Source: Lachnospiraceae bacterium
Lineage (GTDB): Bacteria; Bacillota_A; Clostridia; Lachnospirales; Lachnospiraceae
Direction of reading: 5' to 3'
Assembly: GCA_017523185.1 (NCBI GenBank)
Contig: JAFWXB010000069.1
Location: forward strand, 1 to 9,791
DNA: 9,791 nucleotides
Below the pieces are notes generated by a model that had not been told where the DNA came from, ran no database searches, and worked only from the letters and a program-made list of their open reading frames with translations. Within the stretch, counting starts at the first letter, position 1. Each line of letters opens with the position of its first letter. Of the stretch, positions 7,674 to 9,791 are shown piece after piece. The position numbers and the translations under genes were made by a program.

Positions 7674-8081
7674 ATGAAAAGTAGAAATTTTATTATATGT
7701 GGTTTAACAGGTTGGTGTATGGAAATTTTTTTTACTTCTATGGGGTCAGCTCGAAAAAAGGACTGGCATTTAAAAGGACAAAGTTCAGCATGGATGTTTC
7801 CAATTTATGGTATGGCATCTTTTTTCGATATCATTACACCTAAAATCCAACATTGGTCGATACTTCGTCGTGGATTTTTATATGGAGTTTTAATTATGAG
7901 TGGCGAATACCTCAGTGGAAGTATTTTAAATTCGTTTGGCGTTTGTCCATGGAATTATAAAAATGCCAAATATTCCATCAAAGGAATTGTTCGCATGGAC
8001 TACTTGCCATTTTGGATGATTGCAGGACTATTTTTTGAATGGATATTAGGAAAATGTAATCAAGCATCTTACCATGTATAA
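7674..8081 (+). CDS. Small multipass membrane protein of the CmpB-like 'putative ABC transporter' family (PF06541-like)
   Basis: The 135-residue protein has four likely membrane segments at about 5-22, 38-55, 66-86 and 109-127. Conserved-looking positions fit PF06541: GWCMEI near the N-terminus (Glu17), FPIYG (42-46), RGFLYG (66-71), a membrane GEY (77-79), the CPWNY block (91-95) that corresponds to the WDY of relatives, and a final segment with the charged FFEWI. Despite the family name there is no ATPase domain or partner gene here, and transport has not been inferred. AAAGGA (7660-7665) lies 8 nt before the ATG. It is the only plus-strand gene in the window, stands alone, and its last 13 nt overlap the end of the convergent phosphatase gene. 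The assignment is by remembered motifs; the function is unknown. Confidence 0.75.
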   Translation: MKSRNFIICGLTGWCMEIFFTSMGSARKKDWHLKGQSSAWMFPIYGMASFFDIITPKIQHWSILRRGFLYGVLIMSGEYLSGSILNSFGVCPWNYKNAKYSIKGIVRMDYLPFWMIAGLFFEWILGKCNQASYHV

Positions 8082-8800
8082 CTTTTTTTCTCTACATCAT
8101 ATACCAATAACGGAATTTTTCCACTTTTACGCACATCTCCATCAATATAATAATGACTTTCTCCATCAAAATATACTTCATGATAACTTTCTTGTCCCGA
8201 AATACGCGCTGTAGCAGTATGTCCTGCAATGATATCTTTATAAAATTTTCCTGTTGTCCATGGATATTTCCAACACATTTCTTCCGGTGAAGTTTCTGTT
8301 TTCCAATTTAACTTTGCATCTTCATTAATTCCCCCATGAACAAAGATTTGTTGCTCTGTTTCATAAAAATAAGGCAAAGATTTTCCCCATTCCAATAAAT
8401 CCGGATAATTTTTATTAACATATTTTTTTGCTACTTTACTCGCAGATACAAAATAGTTCCATTCTAATAAATGTTCTATTTTTTTCATCTGTTCAGGTGT
8501 TAAAAAACTACGAATAGAGATACGGCTTCTATCTCCTCCAAACCATTCCTTACTGTCTTCCTTTTCAAGCCACTCAAAAAACAATAATTCATGGTTTCCT
8601 TTTAATACAATTACTTGCTCTGGATATTTTTCTTGCACTTCTTTTATAAATAAAAGTGTTTGGCAACTCTTATGCCCACTATCAATATAATCTCCACAAA
8701 AAACTACTTGATTTTCTTTGTTAGACAAATCAATAGATTTCATATTTTCTAATAATAATTCATATTCTCCATGAATATCACTTAATGCATAAATTTTCAT
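8069..8800 (-). CDS. PPP-family metallophosphatase (serine/threonine phosphatase or Ap4A-hydrolase type)
   Basis: The 243-residue cytoplasmic protein has the motif set of PPP phosphoesterases: DIHG (8-11) with Asp8 and His10, GDYIDSG (36-42) with Asp37, GNHE (68-71) with Asn69 and His70, VHGG (154-157) with His155, and GHT (193-195) with His194. These provide both metals of the dinuclear centre. The usual GDxxDRG motif has Ser41 in place of the Arg that contacts the substrate phosphate in PP1-like enzymes, so specificity may differ. Related proteins act on phospho-serine/threonine or on diadenosine tetraphosphate; the sequence alone does not choose. AAGGA lies 6 nt before the ATG. The gene is alone on its strand here, with the pyr terminator upstream, so it probably has its own promoter. 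Confidence 0.9.
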   Translation of the reverse strand: MKIYALSDIHGEYELLLENMKSIDLSNKENQVVFCGDYIDSGHKSCQTLLFIKEVQEKYPEQVIVLKGNHELLFFEWLEKEDSKEWFGGDRSRISIRSFLTPEQMKKIEHLLEWNYFVSASKVAKKYVNKNYPDLLEWGKSLPYFYETEQQIFVHGGINEDAKLNWKTETSPEEMCWKYPWTTGKFYKDIIAGHTATARISGQESYHEVYFDGESHYYIDGDVRKSGKIPLLVYDVEKKSYTW

Positions 8801-8969
8801 ATCATTTCCTTCTTCTGTTCTTAATTACTTTCATGTGATTTAGGTAAAAATACTTTATAAACTATTACATAAAACAATAAAAATACTCTAAATTTCTTAT
8901 TTTCATAGCAAAAATAATATGTTACATTTATTTTTGTTATTTCTATGTTACTTTAATGTGAATCGAGAA
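8801..8969. other. AT-rich gap upstream of the phosphatase gene with a degenerate 15-bp direct repeat
   Basis: TACTTTCATGTGATT (8826-8840) recurs as TACTTTAATGTGAAT (8949-8963), 13 of 15 bases identical. No coding frame is visible. The stretch should contain the phosphatase promoter, but I could not identify it with confidence. Confidence 0.35.
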
Positions 8970-9008
8970 TAAAAAATAGATATATCTGTATTTACAGATA
9001 TACCTATT
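8970..9008 (-). terminator. Probable intrinsic terminator of the pyrBI operon
   Basis: On the minus strand a stem of AATAG plus one mismatch plus TATATCTGT (arms 8994-9008 and 8975-8989) closes on a 4-nt loop (8990-8993), 14 paired bases in all. It is followed directly by a T-rich tail (six T in a row counting the last bases of the stem, then ATT). The orientation fits termination of transcripts coming from pyrI, whose stop is about 205 nt upstream. The stem is AT-rich. On the plus strand no comparable T-tract follows. Confidence 0.65.
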
Positions 9009-9118
9009 CTTACTCTATAAACTAACGAGAGTTCGATAAGTTACTAAAAATATATGGAAAACATACATTTGATTACAAAATATAACTTTTCCTATTTCAT
9101 CACTTGAAATAAAAATCA

Positions 9119-9182
9119 ACGCCGTGTATTTCACAATTCATCCCCTACCTATAGAGGATAAAAGACTTCTTGCTCACGGCGT
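9119..9182 (+). mobile_element. Solo IS200/IS605-like right-end / omega-RNA-like palindromic segment, no transposase
   Basis: ACGCCGTG (9119-9126) and CACGGCGT (9175-9182) are perfect inverted repeats enclosing about 48 nt. Inside are AATTCATCCCC, then CCTATAGAGG (9148-9157, a CCT/AGG hairpin on an ATAG loop, also ATCC 9140-9143 with GGAT 9156-9159), then GACTTCTTGC. That order, AATTCATC plus hairpin plus ACTTCTTG within an outer stem, is what I remember of the conserved 3' part of IS200/IS605-family tnpB elements, which forms the omega-RNA scaffold next to the right end. The inner stem is shorter than I would expect from intact copies, which suggests decay. No tnpA or tnpB reading frame is nearby. 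It is the most GC-rich piece of this intergenic region. The assignment is by recalled pattern, not by search. Confidence 0.5.
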
Positions 9183-9213
9183 GTTAAAGTTTATAAATCT
9201 TTTTCCATATAAC

Positions 9214-9654
9214 TTATTTCTTTTTGTTTTTATTTCTATATTTTTCTTCACAATATTTACAACGATATACTTCTTTAAGTGGGTCTGTAAGTACAAAAAT
9301 CTGGTCTAATTCCTGTTCAATAGAAGTAATACATCTTGGATTTTTGCATCGAATTACATTTACAACTTCTTTTGGAAGTGTCAATGCTTTTTTCTCTACA
9401 ATACGGTCACCTTTGATTACATTTACTGTAATATTGTGGTCAATAAATCCTAAAATATCTAAATCAAGTGCATCTAATGGACATTCTACTTTGATAATAT
9501 CTTTTTTGCCCATTTTACTGCTTTTTGCATTTTTAATAATTGCAACTGCACAATCTAATTTATCTAATTTTAAATCATGATAAATCTGAAGGCTCATTCC
9601 TGCTTGAATATGGTCTAATACAAAACCTTCATGAATTCCACTAATATTTAACAT
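9214..9654 (-). CDS. pyrI: Aspartate carbamoyltransferase regulatory subunit PyrI
   Basis: PyrI binds nucleotide effectors and joins PyrB catalytic trimers into the allosteric enzyme of pyrimidine synthesis. The 146 residues from ATG 9654 contain the N-terminal allosteric domain (GIHEGFVLDHIQAGMSLQIY) and the C-terminal zinc domain with Cys103, Cys108, Cys132 and Cys135 (RCKNPRCI and RCKYCEEKY), spaced as in E. coli PyrI. The C-terminus ends in a basic RNKNKKK tail. The frame stays open to an ATG at 9738, which would add 28 residues (MQIQKTGFSKQPPKRL and on). I reject that start because GGGAG (9666-9662) is 7 nt before ATG 9654, while 9738 has no SD and sits 5 nt after the pyrB stop. Order pyrB-pyrI on one strand indicates an operon. 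Confidence 0.95.
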   Translation of the reverse strand: MLNISGIHEGFVLDHIQAGMSLQIYHDLKLDKLDCAVAIIKNAKSSKMGKKDIIKVECPLDALDLDILGFIDHNITVNVIKGDRIVEKKALTLPKEVVNVIRCKNPRCITSIEQELDQIFVLTDPLKEVYRCKYCEEKYRNKNKKK

Positions 9655-9743
9655 AGTTGTTCTCCCTGCCATTTTATTGTAATTGTTAAATAATCTTTTT
9701 GGTGGTTGCTTTGAAAAACCTGTTTTTTGTATTTGCATAAAAA

Positions 9744-9791
9744 TTAAACACTAATTCCAAGCAATGTTAAAATAAGTGCCATACGCACATA
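9744..9791 (-). CDS. pyrB: Aspartate carbamoyltransferase catalytic subunit PyrB, C-terminal 15 residues only
   Basis: The last codons read YVRMALILTLLGISV followed by TAA (9744-9746). YVRMALI..LLG is the characteristic C-terminal helix of PyrB, and the position directly before pyrI agrees. The rest of the gene lies beyond the right edge. The 89 nt between its stop and the pyrI ATG hold no other gene. Confidence 0.85.
   Translation of the reverse strand, partial: YVRMALILTLLGISV

Noticed and set aside
9124..9309. Plus-strand 61-residue frame across the palindrome and into the pyrI 3' end
   Set aside because: It runs through the IS605-like structure and antisense to pyrI, with a low-complexity hydrophobic tail and no SD.
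9655..9738. 28-residue N-terminal extension of PyrI from ATG 9738
   Set aside because: No SD before 9738, composition unlike PyrI, and a clear GGGAG site 7 nt before ATG 9654.

Overview
The window looks like chromosomal DNA from a low-GC Firmicute, most likely a gut Clostridia of the Lachnospiraceae type. Three things point that way: the AT-rich composition, strong purine-rich Shine-Dalgarno sites, and the order priA, def, fmt, zinc peptidase, rsmB, rlmN, which is the usual Firmicutes housekeeping cluster. The assignment rests on gene order and protein character, not on a search. Nearly everything is on the minus strand.

From right to left, in the direction of transcription: the last 16 codons of pyrB (9744-9791) and pyrI (9214-9654) form the aspartate carbamoyltransferase operon, with a probable intrinsic terminator at 8970-9008. 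Between pyrI and that terminator lies a palindromic segment (9119-9182) that resembles the right-end/omega-RNA region of an IS200/IS605-type element, with no transposase gene. Next come a PPP-type metallophosphatase (8069-8800) and a convergent small membrane protein of the CmpB-like 'putative ABC transporter' family (7674-8081, the only plus-strand gene). The two overlap by 13 nt at their 3' ends. A 624-nt AT-rich gap without genes (7050-7673) follows.

The housekeeping block starts with priA (4803-7049, TTG start), which restarts stalled replication forks. A 309-nt gap holds an orphan 55-codon reading frame that resembles a TnpB C-terminal tail, two interleaved inverted repeats, and a hairpin near the def start. 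Then come def (4014-4493) and fmt (2961-3887), which deformylate nascent proteins and formylate initiator tRNA; a membrane zinc peptidase of the YugP type (2238-2948); rsmB (938-2248), the 16S rRNA m5C967 methyltransferase; and rlmN (from 924). The last four genes are tightly spaced or overlapping, each with its own SD, and look co-transcribed.

The most surprising feature is at the left edge. The rlmN frame stays open but changes identity after the SLHA motif (about nt 264). From there to position 1 it encodes the N-terminal helix-turn-helix of a TetR-family regulator, in a higher-GC composition. This is either an assembly chimera or a genuine recombination that destroyed rlmN. No CRISPR array, tRNA, rRNA or complete mobile element was seen.
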